Position numbers and translations under genes: made by a program. The notes under the pieces were generated by a model. It ran no database searches and was not told the DNA's origin. It was given only the letters and a program-made list of their open reading frames with translations. Positions 1 through 13,882 of a DNA stretch of 64,000 bases are shown here, piece by piece (the first letter of the stretch is position 1; each line of letters opens with the position of its first letter). Origin of the DNA: Cloeon dipterum (taxonomy: Eukaryota; Arthropoda; Insecta; Ephemeroptera; Baetidae); NCBI RefSeq assembly GCF_949628265.1, contig NC_088787.1, forward strand, positions 32,662,844 to 32,726,843, written 5' to 3'.

Positions 1-1496
1 GCCTTGCTGTACAGGGGGCACCTTTTTTCTCTCAGACAGGGAGATTGTTTGCTGCGCCGTTATTGTCAATTTCTTCAGTAGCTCCTTTTCACCGTCGCTT
101 TTTACAGTCGGGAGAGAGGAAGCTGGTCGCTTTTTATGTCCCACTCAACAATGGGCCTGTGTGCAGCACTGTAGCGCAAAATTCTGGGAAACAGGCACGA
201 TTATGGAATGAGAATGGCTTCATTACAACTTTATTATGGGCCGGGGCAAAAAGGTGCAGCGTGCGTTGAAGAAAAATCACTCGCTGGGATAAAAAAAATG
301 ACGTCGCCGGCTTAAAACCACACAAAAGGAATCTCATTCAGATTCCGGTTGATGACATTTTATGTTTAAAAAATATTATTACATAGTTGTCTGCAGACAT
401 TTACAATTATTTCAGCAGCAGACAGGCATTGCCTAAAAAAGAATGAAACTGATTTGGCACCAAACCAGCAAAACGGGCAGAGAGAGGTGCCGATAAACTT
501 TCGGTCTCACGCTATTTTCTTGATCGCGCAGCGCGATAACTTTTTGCGGCGGCGAGGCGAATAATGCTTTTCCAAAGTCGATTGTCAGGTGATAAATTAC
601 GCACGGTACCGGCTCAGAGGGTACACACACGTGAGCATATATAAATACAGGGCTGCTTTTGTCTAACCAATTTTTATCTTTTTATAAGGCTATGAAATTA
701 TATAGACAAGTTTAGCGGTGTTTTTCTTCAGAAAATAGTCTATTTACTGTAGGTTTAATTACATGGATCTCAAAATCGAAGAAAAAATAAATCCCCCAGA
801 CCTCACAATCAGTTGACTATAAACACACGGGTCAAAATGTAAAGCTTTCTTTCCCGATATGGATGACTCTCACTTCTAAAATGAAGAAAATACATGCGTC
901 ATCAGACAAAAAATATTATTTGAAGACTTTCACACTATTTTGTTAGAGGCTTTGTTAATTTATTCCAGCTTTGTAGACGATTTCAAGTCTTATTATTATT
1001 GATCAGCTCAGATTCAAATATTGCTAGCACCTTATTTTCGTGAAACAGAGCAGCCATAATGTTAGAACCGTTTGGATAGTGAATAAAATTTTATGACTTT
1101 TTAAAATATTTTTGGAAGGACTAAAAACCTTAAAATTGCTTGATTTGTAATGTCACAAAACAAGATACGAGCAAAATTTGATCAGAACAGTATTCACAAA
1201 TTTATTATATGCACGATAGGCGTTTACCTATTTGTTAAAATCTATAGACAGCCCCAAATTTTAGAATTTTAGCTACTTAATATGTCACATATGTTACGTT
1301 TCTTGCTGCACACATGTTTGAATATTTTTCACAAGGTTCCCCATAAAATTAAAATTTGCATTTTTCATTTAGCTCACATAGCGAAAGAAGACTGATTAAC
1401 ACAAAAAATAGAGTGTTAGTCGTGACAGCGAACATGCTTATCTGGAATATCTGGTCCATGCCAGTTTCCACACTAGAGCTCAAGGACTGCTTGTTG

Positions 1497-1500
<4 letters not shown>
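1..1500. other. Gene-free AT-rich stretch
   Basis: No reading frame here has coding character or plausible splice joins. Open frames are short and overlap on both strands. I see nothing beyond AT-rich non-coding sequence, either intergenic or part of a large intron of a gene outside the window. Confidence 0.5.

Positions 1501-1501
<1 letters not shown>

Positions 1502-1541
<40 letters not shown>
1502..1541. repeat. (CT)n microsatellite
   Basis: An uninterrupted run of about 19 CT dinucleotides. The small open frames crossing it (Ser-Leu on one strand, Arg-Glu on the other) are by-products of the repeat and not genes. Confidence 0.95.
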
Positions 1542-1543
<2 letters not shown>

Positions 1544-1899
1544 CCGTGTGTTATACATAATAATCTAATTTTGCGGTTCAGCACTTCAAGAGGATACCCC
1601 GGTAATTAATCGTTTTTAACTTATTTTGCCAAGTTTTGTTTTTCTATTCTTGCAAGAATTTCGTTTTAATTAACGAAGTTTTATGTTTTGACTGATATTG
1701 TAGCATATATAAAGAAGACATACAGTTAAAATGCCGCGCAGGAGAGCCTAAAAGGCTATAGTGTTTCAGAGTGGAGAGAATTGTGAGATTTAATTGACTT
1801 GTTCGTCGGTCCCAATGAACATTGCTCCGTGCCAGGATTAGCAATAAGCAAATCACGCAGTGCAAGAAACACAAAGGCCCATTGTAAATTGAGCCATTT

Positions 1900-2600
1900 C
1901 AGAAGCGAAACTTGACGCTCGCGCGAGCTGCTCGCGGATTGGGCTGAGGCGCCTTTTTTGGAATCGCACGCAATTTGCACTGCCTAGGCGAACGAGAAAT
2001 TCCGACGCTCTGCAAGGAATAAATGATACAAATGAGCCGCGTGCGGCTCAAAGGGGCCGAAGAGGTTTGAGCGTGCGCGCGCGGGACAGGGAAAAGGGTT
2101 CGGCGGCGGCGGCAGCGCGACTGGAAATCCACCACGTCCAGCCGGGCCGCGCAGAATGGTTTATAGCGATCGTGCATTCGCCTTGGGCCATTCTGGCCGA
2201 GCGAGAAGGCGAGAGAAAAAATGCTGACAGCTTCGATGTCTTTATTCTGGATCCAGTTGTTACATACCTTATAAAGAGGGATTTGAGGTGAAGATAAAAA
2301 GCGGTGGGCGGGGAGGGAGGGAGGCGCTGCGCTTATGTATCTCGCAGCGTCTATCTCGCCGATTCAGTCCGCTCCGCGGCGAGGAATAAATTTTCCAGCA
2401 ACCGCAGCCATTGTACATTAAGAGTGGCACGGCGTGCAATCATCTATTTTTCATTCCGCCTCTCGTACACAACATATTATTTTTTATTCTGTGTCCGGAG
2501 AGAGATCTTTCGTGCTGTTTAACAACGAGATATATTTTTCCTTATGGTTGAGAGATTGCCGGCCGCGACCGCTCCGCGAGGTGCCAAATAGCTGAACACA
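1900..2600. other. GC-richer island, possible promoter or enhancer
   Basis: This stretch is clearly GC-richer than its surroundings and has GGC runs near 2100-2120. A TCAGTC string at 2364-2369 matches the arthropod initiator consensus and is followed by a GC-rich leader. I found no downstream coding exon that it could serve, so a promoter role is inference only. Confidence 0.25.
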
Positions 2601-5600
2601 CAATATCCAATATACACTTTTATTACAAGCCCCTTGCCTTCCATCACCGTCATAAATAAAGACATAATAAAAAATAACAACACCACACGCCAGCAGGTCG
2701 AAACATATTATAAAGGCACACTACATAATATTATGTATATATATGTATAGACGCTCGCTCTCTCTCCTATGATGTTTGCCTCTGTTTTTGATTAACGCAG
2801 AGATGTGTAATTTTCCCGAGGTTGAATTAATTTGAATATTGCCAGCAGCCTTGATTTGCTTCAATTTGCAATTGAAATGCGGTTGGGTATTTTTATGGCG
2901 ATTTGGTCAGCCAAAATTGTTAAATTGGATTATCCAATTGGGAAACTTAGCCTGTAGCATATAAAATATCAACAAAAATAATAGTTTTTAAGGATTCTTG
3001 TCATGATAGAAAAGCAGCAAATTCTTTCATTCAGGAACTATCTGGTGCTAGAGCCAGAGCTTTCCATTTTGCAAGACTTTAAATAATTATTGCTTAGAAA
3101 ACGGTATCGAGAAGCATGCAACACTGTTGTTTTAACAAAAGTATTTTGACTGTTGAAATGCTATAGGAAAATCAATTTAAAAGGTAATAAAACGAAGAGG
3201 TGATTGGTCCTTTTTTAAACGGTCGAATGCTTGCTCAAGATTCAAGATCACAGAGTCAAATTTATGTAGATTTCTTTGGCGATACCAATCTGATTGCGTA
3301 TACCATTTTGCTTAAGTGTCGGCGTGTCAAGAAAATGAGAGGGCAAAAATGCCATTTCTGCTCTGAAAAGAGAGCCCTGCTGAGAATAAAAGAAAAATGA
3401 CAAGACGCTCTCGACGTTTTGTCCCTGGCGTAAATTGGCCGTAGAATTACACACAGGCCTTGCATAAATATGTCAACGTAAATAATAATCAGCGCAGCCG
3501 CCGTTTTTGCAACACACTGCCCGCTGTCACAAGGAATCAGATCTAAAAATATACACGTGCTAAATGCGTGCGAGATAATAAAGGTGTTATTTGCATATAT
3601 TTTCTCCTTTCTAAACCTTTTTTACTATTACCAACGTCAAAAGGTCGTCTCTGTGCCGCGTTGATTGTGACTTTTCAGAACCAGAGCAGGTGAAAAAGAG
3701 AAAAGTTTCCACAACATATAATTAGTCCTGCTGGAGTTAATCTCGTATGCACAAATTCTGGCTTTCTTTTTTCTGCAAAATGACTGTTGCTCTCAATAAA
3801 AATTTTCATTCCAGTTTTTTTAAGTGAGTCAAGTGACAGTGCATTAAAAAAGTTTTCCGACTTTTGCTCATATCAAGATGGACATTATTTCATGCGTTTT
3901 ACTCTTTCCAAACTAAACTGAGTTTTTTACCTGTAGGACACAGTTTCTCTCTTTTGCTATGGAAGTTTCTGAAGTCCTGGCAATTTTATCAACACTTCAC
4001 TTTAATGTTTTATTTGATTCTAAGCGTTTTAACCATGTACAATTAAAATAAGATATTCCAGATAAATATTGACCGACTGAGAGAAGTAAATTCAATGTCA
4101 ATTCTTCAATGCTTTTTTCCAGGCTAAAGAAAAGGCTTTGTTTTAACTGGAATAAGAGATCTCTGCGTGCGGAGCGAGGCACGACTTACGAAGAAACCAT
4201 CGACATGCAAAAAAGTTGCCTTTGAAACGAAAACAAGAAGGCGACTGCTTAATCCTCGGGTCGTTATATGCAAATTAAAGTGCGACTTGAAGAGACACTC
4301 TGTAACACAGCACAATATACTAAAACACAGTCGTCGGGGGTTTATTTTTCTCTCTTGCAAATGCAGCAGAGGAAAAAGAGCAAAGTCGTTATACCTCTCG
4401 TTTTCTCGTGGCGCACATATATATGTTAACTCTGCATTCAGAGAAAAAGCCATGCATTTTCTTTCGACATATCCCTTTTTTACTCGTTCAATGCACGGCC
4501 TCTTTAATTATTCATTAAACTCGCTGCAACGACAAGCTTGCTGAACCGAATGGAGTTAAATTTATGCGCACGCACATATGCACTCGCTTGATGAAGACAT
4601 GCATGCACTTTGCAATTTGCATGTTATCGCCATCCTCATCATCATGCTGCTTACTCAAGCTAGTTAATAATTTGAACAATTAAAACCTTGATTAATTCCA
4701 GTTGATATCCGCGCAGGTCAAACTTTACAAGGATATTGCCCGATGGCGGACGATTTTTCTGTCAGACTTTATTATAGTCGCAGTCAGTGTTTTTGCTGCG
4801 CTGCGTATTATTAATGTTTTGCTAATCTTCAAGGCCTGTGAATTTTAGATGGTTATATTCAGGGAAATATAGTTGAGCATTTGTTACCAATTTACACAGC
4901 TAAACTGTTTTAGATGAGGTTGTTATGCATCACTATACGTCGCTTTTAGTCTGTGGCGCCTTCTCGTCGCTACTGTCCTAGCAACTAGTTTGCATTTAAC
5001 CTGTATCGCCAGGTGGTAGTGCAAAGGTGAAACACACCCTTTGCTGCACCTTCTCCCCCATAATGCACTATCAGATTCGTACCGAAGCAGTCACAGCAAA
5101 GACAAACCTACTACAATAAGAAAAGACGCATTTCTGTCACGGCTCCTCGACCCCACAGGTGTCCAATGTGTTGTATGCTTGAAATGATTTTTTTTTGTAA
5201 ATGTCTTTTTTGACAAAAGACGAGTATTCAAAAATTGACTGACAGAATATAATATAATACTTCTTTATTGTAGGAAAATGCTAGGAATCCAAATTTCCTC
5301 GTGTTGCTCGAACTAAAAAGAAACCATTAAGAAGTGTTTCTCATCTCATTTTACGAGCATTAAAATCATGATGCGTATCTTTGATATAATTTTTCGCAAA
5401 CAATCAGAAGAGGGGAGTTTTTCTTAAATTCAAAAAGATGAACAAATTGGCTGTGAAAACTTTTGATTCAAAATGTAGATTTTGCCTGATATCTTTTGCA
5501 AACCTATTTGAAGAGTCCTCGGCCACGCTGCGCAGCGCCGGCCGTCGGTAAAAACATATAAGAAATTAATAACATTTTTTATTTGCGTAAATGGAATGGT

Positions 5601-8124
5601 AAATCAACTTAACTTCTCTGTTCAAATAAAAGAGCATTGTTTATAATGCTACGAATTGGGTAAAACACAATTTGGGGGGAAAACTTGGTCATTTACTCTT
5701 GCAACGCAAAAGAATGGAAATAAAGTCTAAAAGAATTTTACCTGCTATCTTTTAAAAATTGTTCGTCGAGCATGACTATGCATGTCCCTTCAGCAAATTC
5801 CCTTCAAACAATGTCGAGGCCAGAGGTGTCAAAGGAAAATTATAATTGTATGCTGCTTAGCACAACGCGCAGCCCCCAAACAAGTAGCGAAGCTTTTTAG
5901 GTCTCTCTTTTTTGCTCTCATGGTTCGTTCGATTTATTGGGGCCCATTATTTTCCTGAGGCAGGGGCACCGAAATAACAAATTTCGAAGGTGAGATTGCC
6001 AGGCATCAATTGTGCTCTAGGATGGAGGCTTTGGAAAGGAAGCTATTTGTAAGGCCCGCGTATAAGGCCGACGAAAAGCCATGAACCATCAGGGTGTTGG
6101 AACAGCGGCGTGCCATTATAAAATAAAATATATGATGCTGAGAAAAGCAGGCGTGTTGAGAGTAGAGAGAGATGTATAAAAAAATATTCATCACACCTTC
6201 AGAACTTTTATAGCCAATCAGTGTGGTGGCGTCTGACCGTCCGACGACTGCTATCATGATTAAGTTGTAAACGAAAAGGAGCAGGAGATGCGAAATTGGT
6301 TTCTTCTCCAACGGATACAGGGAGGAGATTTGCAAAAGAATTTTACGCCGCTGCTGCTGCGAAGCAGAGCGAGCGTGTCTGTCTGTTCGGCGTCAACGAA
6401 TAAAAAACGGCGCAGAAAACAAAACTGCTGATGGTCCTTGAAGGAACAGGCTTGTAGCTGCTGATGGCATCAATTAATTATGTAATTAGATTATGTTGTC
6501 TGCACATCTGAGATTTGAGTAAAACATATTCCTGCAGATTTCACGCCTTGAAATAAAAACGGCTTGTAGCTACATGAGATATAAAAAGATCTAAAAAAGA
6601 TTTAGCTTGGAATTTTTCTTAACAAATTGCTATAGAGGCTTGGCTATAGCTTCGTATACGTTATAATGCGAGTGACAAATTATCCGTTTTTGATTTTTGT
6701 CTCGATGGCATTTTTTCACCATTTAATTCAAGTTTTGGCATCAACTTTCTAAAGAGATAGAAGTTTCAGTTGATAATGCTGCTGCAACCTTAGCGCAGAA
6801 TTATAGCAATCTGATGGTTTGTCTCGATCCCTTTTGCTCCACCGCTGCATTTGATGCGTTCGTGCCGACCGCCTGGCGTTCATTAAACTTTTTGGTCATT
6901 ATATGCTCTTGCCGGCGCTCATTACATCGGCCTTCATTAAGAGATACACTTCTGCGTCACGCTAGTAAAGCTGTCAAGAAGAAGAGGGAGAGAGAGTGAA
7001 AAAGAAGGACTGATAAAAAACGACGCCATGTGGCAACGGCTTTCCCATTGAAATGAACACGCTTCAGAATCAATCAAAGAGGGAGCTGAAATTTTTGACA
7101 AAACATCTTTATCATGATCGTCTGAATGGTAACACGGAGAATAAGCGAATTTCGTCTGCCTCTTATCCCACCTGTGGACTCTCGAGTGAATCCTCAAGCT
7201 GACCAAATGGAAGGAAACATCAAAGAAAGGCTGCCGCCGCGCCGCGATGGCAGCCTCCCTTGCCCCGTCGCTTTTCACATGTGTGCAGGCGCGTTCCTAT
7301 TCATACCAGCAGAAGAATCGGCTGTGATGCTTATTAGTTGTAATGCGACTGTGCTCTTCCTTTCATGAGGCAGCTCAACTGTTATATGGCTGAAAGGTCC
7401 GCGGAAGTAAAAATCTGCTGTGAATTATAGTGTATTTAAAATGCATACTTTTGTGATTATTCTTAAATATCCTTTGTACCGTTTTAAGTTTTATTTAGAA
7501 AATCTGTGTGAAAAAATATAATTTGCCAAATTTGTATCCTGCACAAAAAAGACAGCCGCTATTCTGACAGTTTTATTATTATTTTTGTTCCACGAATATA
7601 ATTTTTTATTTCCTAAAGTGCTGCGGTCACCTCTGCAAGCACTGAAGTCAACTAAAAATAATTGTGACTTTTTACAGCGAGGTGGGCATACCAGAAAGTG
7701 CGTTGCAAATCGTCATTGAAGGCACAGCGCGAGACGGCTGTTTCCTACGTGATTTTTTCCCAGTCGTAATTATGTGTCGTGACTCTGGAGAATTGCAAAA
7801 TTGCAATTTTATGCCCAAATCTACGTCGCGCTTCACCGCAGACCGCTCACAGAGCATCATTGTATTTGTATAATAATGACTGTTATGGCTGAACAGAGCG
7901 TTAGTTTTTAGTATTATGTTTTTTTTTTACTTTTATTTACAATTAGTTGAATTACTTTTAAATTCATCGTTGAATTGAAAACCGGAAATCGTTGCCTATT
8001 ATACCCTGAGCGTCGATCGCAAGCCCTTCTTTCATGAGAGTAAAACGCTCCCATAAAATAGGGCTACAGATAATGGCAAGCTGAAACTAGTCTTGACGCT
8101 TTTAGTGACGAACATACGCACAAT
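2601..8124. other. Gene-free stretch with scattered GC-richer patches
   Basis: No supportable exon. Local GC-richer patches near 4950-5170, 5515-5550 and 6970-7290 stand out from AT-rich background and could be cis-regulatory, but I see no recognisable motif cluster. All open frames are short and lack consistent splice signals. Confidence 0.4.
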
Positions 8125-8253
8125 TTCCTGTTTTCATTTCAACAATGGAATGTTAATAGAAGTGGATTTCCTGTTTTCATTTCAACAATGGAATGTTAAT
8201 AGAAGTGGATTTCCTGTTTTCATTTCAACAATGGAACGTTAATAGAAGTGGAT
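8125..8253. repeat. 43-bp tandem repeat, three copies
   Basis: Three head-to-tail copies of a 43-bp unit lie at 8125-8167, 8168-8210 and 8211-8253. The first two are identical and the third differs by one base (AATGTT to AACGTT), which implies recent expansion. Confidence 0.95.
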
Positions 8254-11200
8254 TCCTCTAAGGAAAATAGGGATTAGGACCACCTGTTACCCCCATTGAA
8301 TTCTATAATGGAGGATATTGGATGGACCATTTTTCATCGAAACGTAATCTCCAATATCTTTATCCTTAGGGATGAGGGGATGGCGGTCATTTTAATCCAC
8401 GCAACTTGTCAGCATTTTCTTTAAATCACTGCTGTGAAAAATCATTTAAATGTTCAAACATAATAAACGTCAAATAATCAGATCAATCAGCATAACAACA
8501 CATATGCAACACGTTTATGATATACTAGAGAATAATTGGCTTTAAATCAATTTATAAAACCACAACTTTATAAAATAGACATCCCAGGTGCTTCTCAGGT
8601 CTGCCGGAGCCCAGCAACAACAACTTGTATGCTTTTGAACGCTGTGTTATTGTTATTCATTGATTATAACATTTAAGGTGATATTTCAAGATATTAATGT
8701 GGGAAATGATTTTAAACTGTGCAAAATAACTTGTGTTACGTAATAGACCCAGAAATAATTAAAAAAAAATTAAATCAAAATAGGACAATGTGTATTTCCT
8801 TTAACTTGAAATCCTTGTAGCCCAAATTTAAATAAATATTTTTGGTTTAACTCAATGAAGGCAGAGAAGCACACGAGGATGTCATTATTTTGTGCTTTAA
8901 AATTAAATGCAGCTTCCACGGTGTCGAACACATATAGTGTAAATCCCGCATAGTTATCGCGATGAATCCAAGAAAAGGGAAAAAATATTATTTTAAAACT
9001 GTAGAGCAACACCATGGTGCACCACCACCACCCTGAGAGAGAAAAACGGGAAACCACATATGGTGGGTCAGTGTGGGAAAGACTTAACAAACACAACAAG
9101 ACATATATAGGATATAGGCCACCCAAAAATGACAATCTATTATGTAAGAGAGCGCAACGTATTGTTAAAAAGGAAGTGCCTGTTGGGTCGGAAGTAGAAA
9201 AGTCAGAAAACCCTTTAAAGGGTCATGAACTTGAGAGAGAGGAAATTAGATGCTCAAGGAAAATATTCACATCCTTTTTATTGTTTTTTTTTCTGGAAAA
9301 ATTTCTCTTTTACAGGAAATACATTGTTACTTTTAACACATTTTTTACACTTTAATGTGGCAGTGTTTTTAAGAAGAAAATTTACGACAACCCTTTTGAA
9401 TAGGATGCTAGTTGGAGCCAAAACCTGTCGAGACTGATAAAAAGGGTTAAATTTCAAACATTGCGAGGACATCTCCGATTATTAATTATTTAGTATGCAG
9501 AAATTCCTTCCTCAAGTGAAAACAGTAAACCCCTTGAAGTTGATATTTTCAATTTACTTATCCGCAGCCCTCAAAAGGGAACGAGTAGAATAAAGCCACT
9601 GACCATTTCTCCCTTGCGCAGAAAATTTAATTTCTATTCAATAATTAAGTAAACCTCGAATGTTATGAAGTGTGAAATATTACGTGTGAATTTTGAAGGC
9701 ACGTTGATCTCAAATTATTATTTTTTCATTTATACGCTCCAACTTTATCATTTTATTGAAACTATTCCATTCTAATTCATAAGTTAAGGACGCAAAAAGT
9801 GGCAAAACATTGTTTAGCAGGAGACTTTTTAAGGAAATACAGGAAAAAGCCTCTATCTGAAAAAACAAACAAGCCGCGGAGGCTGCATTCAATTTAAAAA
9901 AGATTTTGTTCATCAAAGTGCCTGGCAGGGATTTTGGACCGATCCATTGAAAAAAATAATAAAATAGGAAAATCTGGCGGTTAAGAGGTGCGTAAGCAAC
10001 AAATTCTGACGTGACTGTTTAGGCTGCGCCCCTCGTAATTTTAAGCCTTAATTTCTAATATGGGAGCAGCAGGCCGCGTACAGCTTCATAATGGAGAGTG
10101 AGCTGGCAACATTTTTTCCTTCTTCTGTTTCGAATCAAGAAGCCCTGTCATAAGAAACGACCTTGCCTGTCAGGACGCGAGTCGGGCGCTGCAGTTATAC
10201 AGATCACTATCAAAAACATCATCACATCTCCCCGACAAGGCGCAGCGACTGTGTGCCCGCTCTATCTTCGGCCGGCCGGTCGCCACGTACAAAACTGCCA
10301 GTGTGTCCGCGGCCAGAAAATTGTAAATACACGACACTGTTTCGACAACGTCACCGCCTCAGCCACATTCATAATTCTTTTCGCTTCTCTGCATGCAATT
10401 GAATTCAGTTTACCTCGGCTGATGCGTATTAAATGTGAAGCGCTCCTGACAAACATAATACGCGCTGTACAAATTAAGGCTTGAGAAAAACTCATATTTA
10501 ACTTTCGGATGAGAATAGCAAATAATTCATTTTTAATTTTTTTTTAGGGAAAATGTAATCTATTGGACTTTTCAGCATATCTATGTATTCGTGCAACACT
10601 TTGCGCCTGATCTGCTCGAAAAATAAAATTTTGAAACATATGTTAATTTAGCAAAATTTTATTTTATGCCCAGAGCGACAAACACACAGTTTTGCTTTCT
10701 GCTTGCACGTCTTAATTTTGCATTTTAAATGAAAGACGCCTTGCTTCTGTTATACGCCTATGGGATCAAGGGGCAGCTGCTCAAAAGCAGAAAAGTAGCA
10801 GGTACATGAAAACTGACGGAGCGAATAAGCCGATTACCTACCGACCATTTGTCAAGCGCGAGTGTACCTCAAAGAGCGCACGGTCGTCCCTTCATTCTTA
10901 AAGTCCCTATTGCATTCCAAGTGTTTCTGTTATTCTATAGCAAACCATAAGCTCAACAACAACAAAATATTATAGATTTTTGAGGCTCTATGTCCACGCA
11001 TTTTAGCTCAAAAATTGTGCTTGATCACATTATCCAATTATTTAATTTACTTTTAGAAAATTGCAGCCGCAAATGTTTTTCTGTTTATTTTATATTATCC
11101 AAAGGTTATCATTTCTCAAATGGCTCCATACTTTTCCAAAGTGAGTCATAAAATCTATTTTTGAAATTCTGAAGGGCGAAAAAATGCGATAATTTTATTG

Positions 11201-11791
11201 GAGTTTAAAGGGTCGTTCAGTTGGCGTCTTGAAGTTATTAATTCTTATTGTTTTAATGATAAGAATTAATAGAAAGGAATGGTACACGCATAAAATAAAT
11301 ATGTGCTTGATTAATTTTTAAGTTAAGATCGTGGCGAAGTCTCATTTTCTCTCCATAACAAACAAGGTTTAAATAACCACATGAACGCCGATGAAAAGCT
11401 GTGAGAGGCCTCTCATTTAATATAATTATTATACACTCATTAAAAAATAGAAAAAAGTAGAACATTGTGTCACACTCTATGTTTCAAGTTTGTTGCTTTT
11501 TACAGCATCTGAGATTTGAAGAAATAAGGAATTATTTTGTCCAAGCAGCGTGAGAGCGCTTTAGCTTTTGGCCGCTTTTGGCAAGCAAAAGAACTTCTCG
11601 ATTTGAAGAGTGGTGGCAGCACCAATCACATTCTCGTACTTTTGCACCCCAATGATGCGAGTATCCACCACGAAAATAAGCGAAAGTTCAAGCAAGCAAA
11701 ACAAAAAGCGAGGTGCACACAGAGTAAAATTCAGGTTATTGTCAGCGGATTTTCTTGTCGTTTTGAAATAAAAGAGGAGATTTGAGGTACG
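8254..11791. other. Gene-free stretch upstream of GKAP1
   Basis: No gene can be supported. A pair of overlapping antisense frames at 8770-9355 is discussed as a finding. A GC-richer patch lies at 10,130-10,330. The last few hundred bases before 11,792 must contain the GKAP1 5' UTR and promoter, but I see no TATA box or clear initiator. Confidence 0.35.
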
Positions 11792-13284
11792 ATGGCGACA
11801 GCTGTTGCTTCGAGATTCTCTGTCCTGAGCGTGGACGTGGAAGACGACTCCGCGAAAGTTAAAAAATCTGAGAAAAAGAAGTCTTCAAGTGACAAGGATA
11901 ATTCAAAAGACAAATCCAAGTCTGGCCAGCAAGGCAAGCAGCAGTCGCAAGATGCCAAGAAGAAGGCTAACAAGAAGAAGGACGCTAGCAATGTAAAATT
12001 TAGTTTGTCGCTATATGTGGGTTAAATTTGATTGAATATTTCAGGGCAACTCAAAAAAGCAGTCAGCTCATTGTCAGCAGAAGCAGAGCAAACAGAATTC
12101 CAACAGCAACACCGAGCAGTGGCAGGAGTGGCTGAAACACGATGAGGAGGTATCTGAAGCAGTTTCTTTTATAAAACGTGCTTTACTTTTAGTTTAAAGG
12201 GTAAAAAATGGACAAACCAATAATTTATTTTTGCAATAATGTGTATGCAAACTTGATAAAAATTCAGGAGTCGCTCTTATATCCAAGAGGTAGCATACAA
12301 TCTTATTTAGTTTATTTTTAATAGTAAATTTCCTTTTGGTAAAATCGTTTAAAATTCCAGTATGTGTGTGGGTCATATGAAAACGATCTGCAGGAAGCTT
12401 TGTTGATTTCAACTCTTACAAATAAGGAGGAAATGAAACTGCGCAAGGTTCAAAGTCCAGATGACCAAGGTCAAGAAAAGGGCTTGAAGAAAAAGGGCAA
12501 GGTCCAAAAACCACAGGCCATGTCTCTGGACGAATTCAACAAAATGAAAGGCGACCCAACCAAAGAGGTGAATACTAAATTTATTTTCTTGATAATGTAT
12601 GTCTAATTTTTATTGCATAAATGCTAATTTCCAGGCAGAGGAAAAGGTTGACGAGCCTGAGGAAGTTGCAAATTTCTTTGAAGAAATAAATGAGTTCACT
12701 GCTGAAGCCTTAAAGCTAGAAAGCAAGACTGAGCATTTTAAATCTCGACAGGTTTGACAGGCGCCACTGAAATAGTGATATAGATTTTTCATAGGAGTTT
12801 CTCTTGCAACCAGCTGAAACCTGTTACTGACGTCCACGTCACCCTGGCGCAGTTCCAGAATGTCCTTGAAGAGAGGGAAAAAGAGATAATAGCACTGAAG
12901 AAAAAGGTGTCCAAGCTAGAGGCAGACCTGACAGATGTTAAGGCTAGGAATTCCCAGCTGTGCAGCATGCTCGCTCAAGGAGAGAGTAAGCCTTTCATTT
13001 TTTCTCTAGACCTCAAACAAATTTCAAATTTTGCCAAAATTACGTGACAGTGAAGAACAAGGCAGAAGTCCTGTTAGAGGTCGAGCAACTAAAGTCTGAG
13101 CGCAAGGATTTGTGGTCTGATTTGCAACGACTCGAGGTTCAGCTGGAGCAAGAGCGCTCCAAGGTTCACGCTCTCAGTCAACCCGCTGAGAAGGGAAAAT
13201 CAAAGGTAAACTAAAATTGAAATAGATAAATTATGATAATGAATCTAATCTAACTATTCTAAATTGTTGCAGAGCAAGAAATAG
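11792..13284 (+). CDS. GKAP1: G kinase-anchoring protein 1 homologue
   Basis: Seven coding exons: 11792-11992, 12045-12149, 12361-12567, 12635-12751, 12814-12985, 13051-13205 and 13273-13284. All joins keep frame and give 322 residues (human GKAP1 is about 366). The protein begins with a short conserved stretch ending SRFSVLSVD, followed by a Lys/Ser-rich low-complexity tract. Then come a WQEWLKHDEE block, the YENDLQEALLIS block, MSLDEFNKMKGD and a C-terminal coiled coil from about residue 211 (QFQNVLEEREKEI, ARNSQLCSMLAQGE, LEQERSKVHAL). The order and wording match the vertebrate family. Known members bind cGMP-dependent protein kinase at the Golgi and act in insulin and IRS signalling. The short last exon adds SKK and a stop. 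The start was chosen because it matches the family N-terminus. Confidence 0.9.
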
Positions 13285-13456
13285 ACAGTTTCGAGTAACC
13301 AAAGTGAGATTAAAAAGTGCTGATTATAAGAAATGAAGTGATTTCAAAGACTTCAAAATAATGTGCTACAAACTCAGAATATTTTATCTCCTAAGATTAT
13401 ATTGTTCATTCCATAAGCCACTTGAATTTAACAGTACCAATTTTGTGTAAATTAAA

Positions 13457-13462
13457 AATAAA
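13457..13462 (+). terminator. Polyadenylation signal of GKAP1
   Basis: AATAAA lies about 173 bases after the GKAP1 stop codon, within AT-rich sequence and before the next gene's promoter. Confidence 0.6.
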
Positions 13463-13882
13463 ATTTCACAATTTATTACACGTGATTTGATTGTTGTTTT
13501 AATGTAATATTATTTATGTGATTTCTCCTGAAATAAAAGGCCCGTAAAAAATAGCTTAATTTAAGCTGATCAGAGATATAAAAATCACTGTGGCTGTCAT
13601 AGTTTTCATTCTGGGAGAAACCTGGGCCTCCAGTGGCTTCAGCCTCCAATAGCTTTCTGGCATGCCTGACCGCCAACTTTCATACAAAAGTGGGCGTGTC
13701 GTGATCATATGGCTATCCAAAATTGGATTCCAGAGGCACGGCGGACGGCACAGCTCTTGCCTAGGCTAGGAGTAAACAAAACTCTATTGGGATAACTTCG
13801 GTTTAAAAATTTCACGCACAAATTAGGCCAGTTCAAGCTGTCTAAACATAATCCATTTTAAAAATTATCTATAATGTGAAAA

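Noticed and set aside
1349-1568. Open frames on both strands across the CT run
   Set aside because: They are created by the microsatellite and have no coding character outside it.
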